Positions 1 through 8,349 of a stretch of 37,778 nucleotides of DNA are shown here, piece after piece (positions within the stretch are counted from its first letter, which is position 1; each line of letters opens with the position of its first letter). Position numbers and translations under genes: made by a program. This stretch comes from JBBTIS01 sp038059855 (GTDB lineage: Bacteria; Elusimicrobiota; Elusimicrobia; JACQPE01), in assembly GCA_964357255.1 (NCBI GenBank), contig CAYHKQ010000012.1, positions 1 through 37,778 on the forward strand, given 5' to 3'. Below the pieces are notes generated by a model, which had not been told where the DNA came from, did no database searches, and was given only the letters and a program-made list of their open reading frames with translations.

Positions 1-708
1 GAATGCCCTGATCACGATAAAAAATACTTTGAATTAGCGCCAATTCATGCCGGAGACATGCTCTGGTCTTTCCGCGAGCGGATACTCGATCTAAAAAAAG
101 ATCCCCGCATGGAGTATATCCTCATCTTCAAAAACCACGGCAAGGCGGCCGGCGCCAGCCTGGCCCACCCCCACGCCCAGCTAATCGCCCTTCCTATGGT
201 CCCGGCTCATGTCAAACAGGAAATCAGCGGAGGCCGGCAATATATAGATTTTAAGGAACGCTGTATTTTTTGCGATATCGTTTCACAAGAACTTAGCGCT
301 AAAAGCCGTATTGTGGACGAAAACGAAGATTTCCTATGCTTCGCGCCATACGCAAGCCGGTTCCCCTTTGAAACCTGGATTATCCCAAAACACCATCAAA
401 GCCATTTTGAAACCACGGAGCGGCCCCAAATCGATCGCATGGCGAGCCTTCTGCAATCCACGCTCAGCCGCATGGACAGCGTCTTAGGCAACCCCCCCTT
501 CAATTACATCCTCCACTCAGCGCCTTTGAAAGAGCCGCCTATGGCGCACTTTCACTGGCATTTGGAAATCATCCCAAAGCTGACCCATGTGGCTGGCTTT
601 GAGTGGGGTAGCGGCTTCTACATCAACCCAATGCCCCCGGAACAAGCCGCAAAATATTTGCGCGAAGCCAATCTCTCATCAATAAAGGAGCCTGCTCATG
701 CCAACTAA
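1..708 (+). CDS. galT: Galactose-1-phosphate uridylyltransferase, 3' part (5' end outside window)
   Basis: This is a histidine-triad-superfamily enzyme of the Leloir pathway that exchanges uridylyl groups between UDP-glucose and galactose-1-phosphate. The frame is open from base 1, so the start lies upstream; the first ATG in view (58) is internal because the residues before it (ECPDHDKKYFEL) also look GalT-like. The active-site motif AHPHAQ is encoded near 163-180, and the second half carries HFHWHLEIIPKL, typical of the C-terminal GalT domain. A CxxC pair (FCDI region, near 270) does not by itself prove a zinc site. Some members of this group use ADP-glucose instead of UDP-hexose, which would fit the glycogen genes here, but the sequence does not decide it. 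The stop overlaps the glgA start by 11 bases, so the two are probably co-translated. Confidence 0.93.
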   Translation, partial: ECPDHDKKYFELAPIHAGDMLWSFRERILDLKKDPRMEYILIFKNHGKAAGASLAHPHAQLIALPMVPAHVKQEISGGRQYIDFKERCIFCDIVSQELSAKSRIVDENEDFLCFAPYASRFPFETWIIPKHHQSHFETTERPQIDRMASLLQSTLSRMDSVLGNPPFNYILHSAPLKEPPMAHFHWHLEIIPKLTHVAGFEWGSGFYINPMPPEQAAKYLREANLSSIKEPAHAN

Positions 709-2191
709 ATCTCCCCTTCGTGTTCTCTTGGCCGCCTCGGAAGCCGTTCCCTTCTGTAAAACAGGGGGCCTCGCCGACGTCGCCGGATCTCTAGGCGTTT
801 ACTTGCCGCCCCATGTGGAAGAATTGACTCTTTTTCTTCCCTGCTATAAAGCCATTAAAGATCAAAAATCGCTTAAGCTCTCCTCGGTTCCTAAAGATTT
901 TCTAATCCCGCTTGCTGCCCGCGTTGCGGGGGGCCGCGTGGGGTGGTCTGATCTCGCGGGCGCCGGCCGGCGCCAAAGCCGGGTTTATCTGGTGGACCAT
1001 CCCTCTTTTAACCGGGAAGGCCTCTATGGCACAGGGGGGCAGGACCATCCGGATAATGCCCAGCGCTTTATCCTGTTCGCCCGAAGCGTCCTAGAGGGGG
1101 CTAAATTCGTCGGCTTTCGCCCGGACATCATCCATTGTCATGATTGGCAGACGGGCTTGATTCCAGCCTATCTTAAAACGGTCTATCACCTCGACGCTTT
1201 TTTCCGCCGGACTGCCTCAGTTTTTACGATCCACAATATCGCCTATCAAGGAAACTTTCCCCCCGCCGCCATGGAAGACGCCGGTCTGCCGGTTGAAGAA
1301 TTCCGCATGGAAAAACTGGAATTTTTCGGACAACTCAGCTTCCTTAAAGCCGGTCTTGTCTACTCCGATATCATCAGCACGGTCAGCCCGAATTACGCGC
1401 AAGAAATCCAAACGGGACCGGATAAGGGCCGTGGCTTCGAGGGGCTCCTGCGTTGCCGCCAACACGATCTCGTCGGCATCATCAACGGCATTGATACCAA
1501 ACTTTGGGACCCAGGCCAGGATCCGCATTTAGCGTGCAACTACAACCACGGACGAAGTCCGGCCAAATACGCAAAAGCCAAAGCCCAATGCAAGCTCCGA
1601 TTGCAAAAAACCCTTGGTTTAACGGAGTCAGCCGGCACGCCGATGTTCGGCATGGTCAGCCGCATGGACTATCAAAAAGGCATTGACCTGGTGACCGAAG
1701 CGCTGGCGGAACTCCTGCCGGGAGAAAACCTCCAGGCCGTCCTGCTCGGCGTGGGCGATCTGCGCTATCAAGCCCAACTCAATGAATTGAGCAAAAAATT
1801 TCCAGGCCAATTCCGCGCGATTTTTGAATTCAACGACCCCTTGGCGCATCAAATCTACGCGGCAAGCGACTGCTTTTTAATGCCGTCGCGATTTGAACCC
1901 TGCGGCCTGGGGCAAATGATCGCCATGCGCTACGGAAGCCTGCCTCTGGTGGCGAAAACCGGCGGCTTGGCCGACACTGTGACCGAGGAAAAAGGTTTTA
2001 TGCTTTCTGAATTTTCTACGGCCGGCTTGGCCAAAACCATGACCCATGCCCTCAGGCTCTATCAGGACCACGCGGCCTGGAACCGCCTGGTCAAAAACGC
2101 CATAGACACGGATTTTTCCTGGGAAAACTCAATCGGAAAATACCTGGAAATGTACCAAACGGCCGCCTCCAGAAAAGCCGCCGAGAAATAA
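698..2191 (+). CDS. glgA: Glycogen synthase (ADP-glucose, GT5)
   Basis: This 497-residue GT5 enzyme transfers glucose from ADP-glucose to the growing alpha-1,4-glucan. The N-terminal ADP-binding motif KTGGLADVAG lies at residues 21-30. The C-terminal Rossmann half carries FEPCGLGQMIAMRYGSLP, with the conserved Glu near 400, then a second KTGGLADTV. The length is normal for the family (about 480-500). The ATG at 698 follows an AAGGAG-type site about 8-10 bases upstream and overlaps the galT stop. glgC, which makes its substrate, is encoded about 10 kb away on the other strand together with a branching enzyme. It is convergent with the CapA-like gene, with only 22 bases between them and no clear hairpin terminator. 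Confidence 0.97.
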   Translation: MPTKSPLRVLLAASEAVPFCKTGGLADVAGSLGVYLPPHVEELTLFLPCYKAIKDQKSLKLSSVPKDFLIPLAARVAGGRVGWSDLAGAGRRQSRVYLVDHPSFNREGLYGTGGQDHPDNAQRFILFARSVLEGAKFVGFRPDIIHCHDWQTGLIPAYLKTVYHLDAFFRRTASVFTIHNIAYQGNFPPAAMEDAGLPVEEFRMEKLEFFGQLSFLKAGLVYSDIISTVSPNYAQEIQTGPDKGRGFEGLLRCRQHDLVGIINGIDTKLWDPGQDPHLACNYNHGRSPAKYAKAKAQCKLRLQKTLGLTESAGTPMFGMVSRMDYQKGIDLVTEALAELLPGENLQAVLLGVGDLRYQAQLNELSKKFPGQFRAIFEFNDPLAHQIYAASDCFLMPSRFEPCGLGQMIAMRYGSLPLVAKTGGLADTVTEEKGFMLSEFSTAGLAKTMTHALRLYQDHAAWNRLVKNAIDTDFSWENSIGKYLEMYQTAASRKAAEK

Positions 2192-2213
2192 TTTTTTCGG
2201 GTTAGACTTCAGA

Positions 2214-3395
2214 TCATCGCGCCGGCTCGATCTCACCCGTGTCGCTAATGACAAGACGTCCGTGAGGAATATCCCGGCGCGTTAAATCATTGATCGTTGT
2301 TGCGGCGCGGTGTTGAGCGTCGAGAATAGGAATTCCGGGCTCTTGTTGAATAAACGAAACAATTCGGCCTTTGATAAATAGTCCGGACGCGAGGTCTAAA
2401 TCAACGATCAGCAACGGGGCCTGGGCATTAGGACCGGCAAGATTCATTTTGCCGTAAGTCTGAAAATTACCCAGACTGTACGCAATAAGACGGCCTCGGT
2501 AGAGTTCCATGGCGCGCGGCACATGCGGGCCATGCCCGATGACGAGATCCGCGCCCGCCTCGACGACGGCATGCGCGAAAGCCCGCAGATCGCCCCGCTT
2601 CGTGCGTTCAAACATTTCCATTGTTCCGGGCAGATGCATCGCCGCCTTGCCCTCGGCGCCGCCGTGGAAAGAAACGATGATTCGGTCGCTCTTTTGTCTA
2701 AGGTTCTCAATGAGCCGCCGGGCGTCATTGATGTCTAAAACGCTTGGAAAATTTCGCGCGTCGGAGAATCCGAACGCGATGAGGCTGACCGTGCTTCCCG
2801 AGACAAGAAAACGCGCCACATCGCCGCGCTCTCCGGCGTGTTTGACGCCGAGATCATCCAATGTCTCCATCGTCGTTCCATAGCCCTCAACTCCGCAGTC
2901 CCTGCTGTGATTATTATTTGTGCTCATAACGTTAAACCCCGCATGGACAAGGGCTCGGCCCAGGCGCGTCGGCATTGAAAATTCGTAGCAAGCTTTTTCA
3001 TTTTTGTTTTTTTTGCATTTGACGGATTGGCAAGCATCCGTCAGTGGGCCTTCCAAATTGGCGAAGATGACGTCGCCTTTGAGGTAGTCTTTAGCGTCAA
3101 TGTAGAGGTCAACGCCGTCGTTCGCAGGCAGTTCAGGCGGATCGGGCGTCATGCTACCCAAAAGCACATCCCCGACGGCCACGACCCTCAAGGTTTTTAG
3201 GGAGGCATGGCGCGAAGCGGACGTTGGAGCGCCCGGGGAAATTGTTCGGGACATGAAAACGAGAAAAGACGCCAGCGCGAGCGCTTCCCATTTCGTAACG
3301 GCGTGGCTGAACGCCTCGGATTTAGGACGCTCAGTAGTAAGCGAAGGGCAGTCCGGCAGGCAGTCCTTTGCAACAAGCAAAGGGCATCGTTCCAA
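2214..3395 (-). CDS. CapA-like protein (PGA_cap metallophosphatase-like fold), probably exported
   Basis: The protein belongs to the CapA/PGA_cap family, named after poly-gamma-glutamate capsule proteins and related to calcineurin-like phosphoesterases. Family motifs seen in order are VAVGDVLLGS, FANLEGPLTD, NNNHSRDCGVEGYGTTMETLD, VSFHGGAE, and GADLVIGHGPHVPRAMELYRG followed by IAYSLGNF. The substrate cannot be read from the sequence; no capB/capC neighbours are present. A hydrophobic stretch (ALALASFLVF) near residues 38-48 could be a signal or anchor, but an odd 30-residue segment precedes it, so the ATG at 3395 may not be the true start; CTG or other weak codons would be needed for a tidier signal peptide. 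It lies 29 bases after the small exported protein upstream and ends the long minus-strand run. Confidence 0.85.
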   Translation of the reverse strand: MERCPLLVAKDCLPDCPSLTTERPKSEAFSHAVTKWEALALASFLVFMSRTISPGAPTSASRHASLKTLRVVAVGDVLLGSMTPDPPELPANDGVDLYIDAKDYLKGDVIFANLEGPLTDACQSVKCKKNKNEKACYEFSMPTRLGRALVHAGFNVMSTNNNHSRDCGVEGYGTTMETLDDLGVKHAGERGDVARFLVSGSTVSLIAFGFSDARNFPSVLDINDARRLIENLRQKSDRIIVSFHGGAEGKAAMHLPGTMEMFERTKRGDLRAFAHAVVEAGADLVIGHGPHVPRAMELYRGRLIAYSLGNFQTYGKMNLAGPNAQAPLLIVDLDLASGLFIKGRIVSFIQQEPGIPILDAQHRAATTINDLTRRDIPHGRLVISDTGEIEPAR

Positions 3396-3424
3396 GACGG
3401 ACGCGCTCAGGCCCTATCCTGCCT

Positions 3425-3877
3425 TCAGGAATCCGACGGCCCGCCGCTCCCGATCATTAAAAAAAGTCCGGCGCCTCCCACTAAAATGCCGACGATCCCC
3501 ACAGAGATGACATTCGCAATCGCTGCGGCCGCCCCAACCGGAAATCCAATCATCAGCAATGTCGCACCGACATAGAAGAATGATTTTTTCATGGTCAGGC
3601 GCGTATTCTCGGACATATAGAGATTCATTGGCGGGACAAGGGATTGTTGGTAGCCGCTTGAAATGTTTGCCGGCAGGGCAACCCTCGAATCAAACGAGCC
3701 TGATATTGAAGATAGCGCGACCGGCAAATTCTTGGCTTTAGCGGTTTGCGGGCTCTTGTACTCACCGAATTTAACGGCCGCTTCCCCGGCCATGTCTTCC
3801 GGCGACCGGGCATCGGCAAGGGTCAGGCCGCTGGTCCAAATCATGCACGACAAAAGAAATACATTAATCTGTTGCAT
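3425..3877 (-). CDS. Hypothetical exported protein with glycine-rich hydrophobic C terminus
   Basis: I do not recognise this family. The 150-residue product has an N-terminal signal-like stretch (LLSCMIWTSGLTLADA, cleavage perhaps near residue 22), a polar middle, and two hydrophobic segments near residues 97-118 and 123-143 that are rich in Gly and Ala, ending in GSGGPSDS. This suggests an exported protein tethered in a membrane by its C terminus. The start is supported by AAGGAG ten bases before the ATG. The gene sits between uvrB and the CapA-like gene, 49 bases after uvrB and 29 before capA, so it may be co-transcribed with capA. A TATAAT hexamer at 3918-3923 on this strand could give it its own promoter. 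Confidence 0.7.
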   Translation of the reverse strand: MQQINVFLLSCMIWTSGLTLADARSPEDMAGEAAVKFGEYKSPQTAKAKNLPVALSSISGSFDSRVALPANISSGYQQSLVPPMNLYMSENTRLTMKKSFFYVGATLLMIGFPVGAAAAIANVISVGIVGILVGGAGLFLMIGSGGPSDS

Positions 3878-3917
3878 TCAAACATGTCTCCTTAGAATAG
3901 AATATGACGTGCTGTCC

Positions 3918-3923
3918 ATTATA
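3918..3923 (-). promoter_or_regulatory. Possible -10 element for the small exported protein and capA
   Basis: Read on the minus strand this is a perfect TATAAT hexamer, just before the end of uvrB and about 40 bases upstream of the start at 3877. I see no convincing -35 hexamer 16-18 bases upstream, so this is weak support for a separate transcription start for the last two genes of the run. Confidence 0.25.
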
Positions 3924-3926
3924 ATA

Positions 3927-5960
3927 TTATTTTCTGTTTTTAGGGCCTAAGACCGTGGCGTCACGGGGCAACATGGTTTTCATTTCGAAGAGCTGGTCTC
4001 GTAGCGTGGCGGCGAGTTCATAATCTAAGCGGTCGGCGGCTTCGTTCATTTGGCGCTCGAACTCTTTGATGAGTTCGGGCAAGGCTTTTTTGTCGTGAGC
4101 GCCGCAGAGGGCCTCGCGCATGAGCGTTAAGCCCTGAATTTTGGCTTTGGCTTCAAACTCCTCGTGCTCATGGATTTCCTTGACAATGGTGCGCGGGGTA
4201 ATTTTGTGCTTTTTATTATGCTCCAACTGCTTGACACGGCGCCGGTCCATCTCTTTTAAAGCCCGGTCCATAGACCCCGTCCTTTGATCAGCGTAAAAAA
4301 TCACCTGACTTCGCACGTTCCGCGCGGCCCGGCCAGCGATCTGAATGAGCGTGGTTTCGGAGCGCAAAAACCCCTCTTTGTCCGCGTCGAGCACCGCGAC
4401 CAACGAAACCTCCGGCAAGTCTAGGCCCTCGCGGAGCATGTTGACGCCCACTAGCACGTCAAAATTCCCAAGACGCAACTCCTTTAAAATTTTAATGCGC
4501 TCCAAAGATTCGATGTCCGAATGCAAATAACGAACGCGAAGCCCCCGCCGCAAAAAAAATTCGCAAAGGTCTTCGGCCGTCCTCTTGGTCAGCGTATTGA
4601 CCAAAACCCTTTCCTTGCGGCCCACCACAACCTCGATACGCCCGATCAAATGTTCAATCTGGCCCCGGATCGGATGAATCTCAACAACCGGGTCCACCAG
4701 GCCCGTAGGCCGCACGATTTGCTCGGAAATGGCATCCCCCGCGCGGGAAAGCTCATAAGGGCCCGGCGTGGCGGAAACATAAATCACCGGGCCCAACAGC
4801 GATTCAAACTCATCAAATTTTAAAGGGCGGTTATCCATGGCGCTGGGCAGGCGAAAACCATGCTCGATCAGAACCTCTTTTCTGGCGTGATCGCCGTTAT
4901 ACATGCCCCGGACCTGACTCACGCTCACGTGGCTCTCGTCAATAATAGTTAAAAAATCTGTTTTGTCCTCTCCGGCCGCGCGGCGCAAATAGTCAATCAA
5001 ACAAAAAGGCCGCTCTCCCGGGGCGCGGCCGGAGAGATGCCGGGAGTAATTTTCAATGCCATGACAAAAGCCCATAGAGCGCATCATGGCGAGATCGTAT
5101 TTAGTGCGGGACTCAAGGCGTTGGGCTTCCAAAAGTTTATTTTGCAACTTGAGTTTAGTCGCATGCTCCCGGAGCTCATCGGCAATGGTTTGCAAGGCAA
5201 CTTCAATGCGCGATCGGGGCGTGACAAAATGCTTGCGCGGAAAAAGATAAATATCCTTGAACTTCTTGACCACCTGGCCGCTGACGTTATGAATCTGTTC
5301 AATCCGGGCCACGGTATCACCCTGCAAATAAAGCCGGACCGGGCCATCGAGGTAGGGAGGGTACACCTCCACCATGGCCCCCCTGCCCCGGAAGCGACCA
5401 GGGGCAAGCTCCACGTCATTTCTTTCGTATTGCAAAGCAACCAACTCGTGCGCGATCTGGTCTCTCGAATGAGGATCCCCCTCTTTAAAATAAATGCACA
5501 TCCGCTCAAAATCCTCGGGGTCGCCGATATTGTAAATGCACGAGACGCTAGCCACCACGATCACATCCCGGCGCGAGAGCAAAGAAGCCGTAGTCTTGAG
5601 CCTCAAGCGCTCGATATGCTCATTGATGGCCGCGTCTTTTTCAATGTAGGTGTCGGTCTGGGGAATATAAGCCTCCGGCTGATAATAGTCGTAGTATGAA
5701 ATAAAGTATTCAACCGCGTTGTCCGGAAAATAACTCTTAAATTCGGAATAAAGCTGGGCGGCCAGGACTTTATTGGGCGAGAGCACTAAAACAGGCCGGT
5801 TCCACTGGGAAATCACATTGGCCGCGGTAAAAGTCTTGCCACTGCCCGTGACCCCCAAAAGGACTTGATGAGAAGCGCCGGCTTTCAAACCCTTAACGAG
5901 ACCTCGAATAGCTCCGGGCTGATCTCCGGCGGATTTAAACGGACTTTTGAGTTTGAAAAT
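3927..5960 (-). CDS. uvrB: Excinuclease ABC subunit B, with a non-canonical start codon
   Basis: UvrB is the damage-verifying helicase-like subunit of UvrABC nucleotide excision repair. Seen in order are Walker A GVTGSGKTF, the beta-hairpin YYDYYQPEAY, DESHVS, the helicase motifs around NMLREGLDLPEVSLV and QIAGRAARN, and a C-terminal UVR domain (ERQMNEAADRLDYELAATLRDQ) that contacts UvrC. The first ATG/GTG/TTG codon in frame is TTG at 5886-5888, which would remove the conserved GDQPGAI motif and about 24 residues. The frame continues upstream with UvrB-like FKLKSPFKSAGDQP and reaches ATT (5958-5960) and ATC (5961-5963), right after the surE stop TAA (5964-5966). I chose ATT; ATC is equally possible. 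A sequencing error in the start codon is the main alternative. Length is about 677 residues, normal for the family. Confidence 0.93.
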   Translation of the reverse strand: MFKLKSPFKSAGDQPGAIRGLVKGLKAGASHQVLLGVTGSGKTFTAANVISQWNRPVLVLSPNKVLAAQLYSEFKSYFPDNAVEYFISYYDYYQPEAYIPQTDTYIEKDAAINEHIERLRLKTTASLLSRRDVIVVASVSCIYNIGDPEDFERMCIYFKEGDPHSRDQIAHELVALQYERNDVELAPGRFRGRGAMVEVYPPYLDGPVRLYLQGDTVARIEQIHNVSGQVVKKFKDIYLFPRKHFVTPRSRIEVALQTIADELREHATKLKLQNKLLEAQRLESRTKYDLAMMRSMGFCHGIENYSRHLSGRAPGERPFCLIDYLRRAAGEDKTDFLTIIDESHVSVSQVRGMYNGDHARKEVLIEHGFRLPSAMDNRPLKFDEFESLLGPVIYVSATPGPYELSRAGDAISEQIVRPTGLVDPVVEIHPIRGQIEHLIGRIEVVVGRKERVLVNTLTKRTAEDLCEFFLRRGLRVRYLHSDIESLERIKILKELRLGNFDVLVGVNMLREGLDLPEVSLVAVLDADKEGFLRSETTLIQIAGRAARNVRSQVIFYADQRTGSMDRALKEMDRRRVKQLEHNKKHKITPRTIVKEIHEHEEFEAKAKIQGLTLMREALCGAHDKKALPELIKEFERQMNEAADRLDYELAATLRDQLFEMKTMLPRDATVLGPKNRK

Positions 5961-5963
5961 GAT

Positions 5964-6725
5964 TTAAAATTTCCAACGCTTGATCTCGGGTATATAATAT
6001 TGGGCTGTCCAATCCAAACTCAAGGGAGTCAAGGTGGCATAGCCCCGCTCAAAGGCTTCGACGTCGCTGCCAGGAGTGGGAACGCCCAGGACGCTCTTGG
6101 CGAGTAGCCAGAAATACTGATGCCCGCGCGGATCGCGGCGGATGGTGACCTTTTTTCCGTAAAGGCGGTGACCCAAGCCTGTCACGGCAATGCCTTTGAC
6201 TTTTCCAGTCCCCCCGTTAAGCGCGGCCGGAACATTAAGATTTAAGCAGATTCCGCGTGGGAGTCCGTTTTTAAGAACAGCCCTGGCAACCTGAGCCGCC
6301 ACTCGCGCGGCCGGGACAAAGGCCGCCGGATTAGCCTCATGCGGCCGCGACACGGCGATAGCGTCCACGCCGATCAACGTGGCCTCCACGGCGGAAGCCA
6401 CGGTTCCGGAATAAATCACATCTTCGCCCAAATTAACGCCGCTATTAATCCCGGCCACGACCAGGTCCACCCGGCCATGAAGAAGATGAAGAATCGCGAA
6501 ACGCACCGAGTCGGCAGGGGTGCCGTTTAAGATATATTTCCTCTCCCCCATTTGTTTGACGCGCAATGGCTTATGAAGAGTCAGGGAATGGCTTGCCGTG
6601 GAGCGTTCTTGATCGGGAACCACGACAAAAACCTCTCCCATCCTGGCCAAGGCCCGCTCAAGCGGCTCTAAGCCCGGCCCATAAATGCCGTCGTCATTCG
6701 AAATCAAAATTCTCTTTTTTTCCAT
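5964..6725 (-). CDS. surE: 5'/3'-nucleotidase SurE
   Basis: SurE is a metal-dependent survival phosphatase that dephosphorylates nucleoside monophosphates and, in some species, short polyphosphate. The N-terminal ILISNDDGIYGPGL carries the metal-binding Asp pair (residues 11-12). NGTPADSVRF and AGINSGVNLGEDVIYSGTV are the other conserved blocks, and VSRPH and LNLNVP follow. Length (253) is typical. The ATG at 6725 lies one base after the murG stop. Its TAA is immediately followed, in the same frame, by the N-terminal coding region of uvrB, so the two proteins would be fused if the stop were read through. Confidence 0.95.
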   Translation of the reverse strand: MEKKRILISNDDGIYGPGLEPLERALARMGEVFVVVPDQERSTASHSLTLHKPLRVKQMGERKYILNGTPADSVRFAILHLLHGRVDLVVAGINSGVNLGEDVIYSGTVASAVEATLIGVDAIAVSRPHEANPAAFVPAARVAAQVARAVLKNGLPRGICLNLNVPAALNGGTGKVKGIAVTGLGHRLYGKKVTIRRDPRGHQYFWLLAKSVLGVPTPGSDVEAFERGYATLTPLSLDWTAQYYIPEIKRWKF

Positions 6726-6726
6726 A

Positions 6727-7833
6727 TCAATCCGCTCTCAATTTTCCGCTGATCAAGGATTGGGCCACGGCGGCCAGCGTGGGCCGCGGGGCCGCTGTTC
6801 CGGCGACTTCGTCGCGCCTTGGATTAGCCAGCTCTTCCTTAATAGCCGCATCGAGTCTTGCGTCAAGACCCAGGCCTTCTTCAAGAATTTTAGCTATTCC
6901 TAATTGTTCAAGACATCGGGCATTGGCCCATTGATGAGCCTCGGTTGAACGGGCTAAGGGAATCAAAAGGCATCTCCGGCGAAACTCCAAAAGTTCCAGG
7001 CAGGTCATGGCTCCTGCGCGAGAAACAACCAGATCGGACGCGCGATAGGCCGACCCCATATCCTCAAGATACTCCAGGCAAAGTCCCGCGCCGTCCAAAA
7101 GCCCTTCCCTTTGATAAAAATCGCGGCACTCCCGAAAGTCCCGAAAGCCGGCGACATGAATGAAAGAAAAAACAAATCCGCTTTTTTTCAAACGGCTGAT
7201 TGCGGGGCGTGCCGCGGCATTGACAGCCAGGGCGCCTTGCGAACCGCCAAAAATCAGCAGGCAGGGCCCGGCCCCGGCGAGCCCCAGGCGCTCCCGCGCC
7301 TCCCCTGCCTTCAAGGATTTGACGGCCTTCAGACCAGCCCGCAACGGCGGCGCCACAAGCACGGCGCGGCCTGTTTGGGAAAATTCCCCTAAAGCCAAGG
7401 CTGTGCGATCAGCGAACGGTGATAAAACTTTATTAGCCAGCCCCAATTGAGCATTGGGCTCAAAAAGAAGCGTAAAAATTCCCTGCCATTTCGCCGCGGC
7501 CAGCAAAGGAAACGAAACATAGCCGCCAAAACCCACCGCCAAATGGGGCTCCCAGTCCACGAGAGCGCGGCGGCAGAGCCCCAGGGCCTGAACTTGACGC
7601 CAGGCAAAATCCGGTCCCCGGCGGAATAAATTACCCGCGCCCCGGGGAAACCCGGCCACGTCCAGAGCCAATAAGGGATGGCCCCGGCCCTCGATCAACC
7701 GCCGGGCCAAGGGGCTGTTTGTCCGGGCCACGAATAGATATTCAAATTCCTTCTCCCCTAATTCCTCGGCCAAAGCCAAAGCCGGATAGATATGGCCCCC
7801 GGTGAGCCCGATCCCCAAAATAATTCGACGCAT
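6727..7833 (-). CDS. murG: UDP-GlcNAc:undecaprenyl-PP-MurNAc-pentapeptide GlcNAc transferase
   Basis: MurG is a membrane-associated GT28 enzyme that converts lipid I to lipid II in peptidoglycan synthesis. The 368-residue product has LTGGHIYPALALAEEL (residues 10-25), EPNAQLGLANK near 125-135, FGGSQGA (195-201), and the donor-site region SRAGAMTCLELLEF with Glu280 and AHQWANA (299-305). I chose ATG 7831-7833; a TTG two codons upstream (7839) is possible. No other division or cell-wall genes flank it, so it is separated from the usual mur/fts cluster. It is followed by surE with a one-base gap and preceded 33 bases upstream by a response regulator, so co-transcription is likely. Confidence 0.95.
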   Translation of the reverse strand: MRRIILGIGLTGGHIYPALALAEELGEKEFEYLFVARTNSPLARRLIEGRGHPLLALDVAGFPRGAGNLFRRGPDFAWRQVQALGLCRRALVDWEPHLAVGFGGYVSFPLLAAAKWQGIFTLLFEPNAQLGLANKVLSPFADRTALALGEFSQTGRAVLVAPPLRAGLKAVKSLKAGEARERLGLAGAGPCLLIFGGSQGALAVNAAARPAISRLKKSGFVFSFIHVAGFRDFRECRDFYQREGLLDGAGLCLEYLEDMGSAYRASDLVVSRAGAMTCLELLEFRRRCLLIPLARSTEAHQWANARCLEQLGIAKILEEGLGLDARLDAAIKEELANPRRDEVAGTAAPRPTLAAVAQSLISGKLRAD

Positions 7834-7866
7834 TGACAAAAGTTTAGCAGTTAAGAAACGGCCGCC

Positions 7867-8250
7867 CTAAAGCCTGAACGGAAGAGGGCCAAGAAGACGC
7901 TCGATTGAGCCGATCAATGCGGCGACATGGAAAGGCTTGGAAACAAAATCGCAACCCTCGAGCTTTAAAAGCTCTGGAAATTCCGCGTCAAAATGCTTGC
8001 TGGTCACCATAATGAAACGCGTGCGCTTGAGATTACCGTCCGAACGAACCTTCTGAAACAACTCATACCCCGTAAAATTGGGCATCAGATGGTCCGTGAT
8101 AATTAGGTTAGGCTGTTGATTAATGGCCATGGTCAGGCCCTCTTGCCCATTGGCCGCCTCCACGACATTGCAATCGTACTTAGACAAAGCCAGACGAATT
8201 AACTCCCTGGCATTGGGGTCATCGTCAACGACAAGTATTTTCTTACCCAT
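7867..8250 (-). CDS. Single-domain response regulator (CheY-like receiver)
   Basis: This is a 127-residue stand-alone receiver domain with no output domain. The acidic pocket is DDD (residues 9-11), the phospho-acceptor is Asp53 in IITDHLMP, the switch Thr is at 83 (MVTSKHF) and the conserved Lys is at 105 (FVSKPF). His after the acceptor Asp is a little unusual. Such proteins signal by protein contact, as in CheY, DivK or Spo0F. No histidine kinase is in the window, so its partner is unknown. It lies between the glycogen genes and murG-surE-uvrB, 99 bases after the glucanotransferase gene. A TAGACT hexamer 21 bases before its ATG might be its own -10 element. Confidence 0.93.
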   Translation of the reverse strand: MGKKILVVDDDPNARELIRLALSKYDCNVVEAANGQEGLTMAINQQPNLIITDHLMPNFTGYELFQKVRSDGNLKRTRFIMVTSKHFDAEFPELLKLEGCDFVSKPFHVAALIGSIERLLGPLPFRL

Positions 8251-8349
8251 GGCCTTAATTCTTAAATCAGGAGTCTATTGTTTATTTAACAGACTTCCCG
8301 CTAATTTGCCAGTGGATCTTTTTAGGAATCGTGAGAGGCTTTAAAAATT

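Noticed and set aside
5037..5699. Open frame of 220 codons on the plus strand opposite uvrB
   Set aside because: It is antisense to a strongly conserved uvrB region, has no recognisable domain, and is explained by GC-rich codon use on the other strand.
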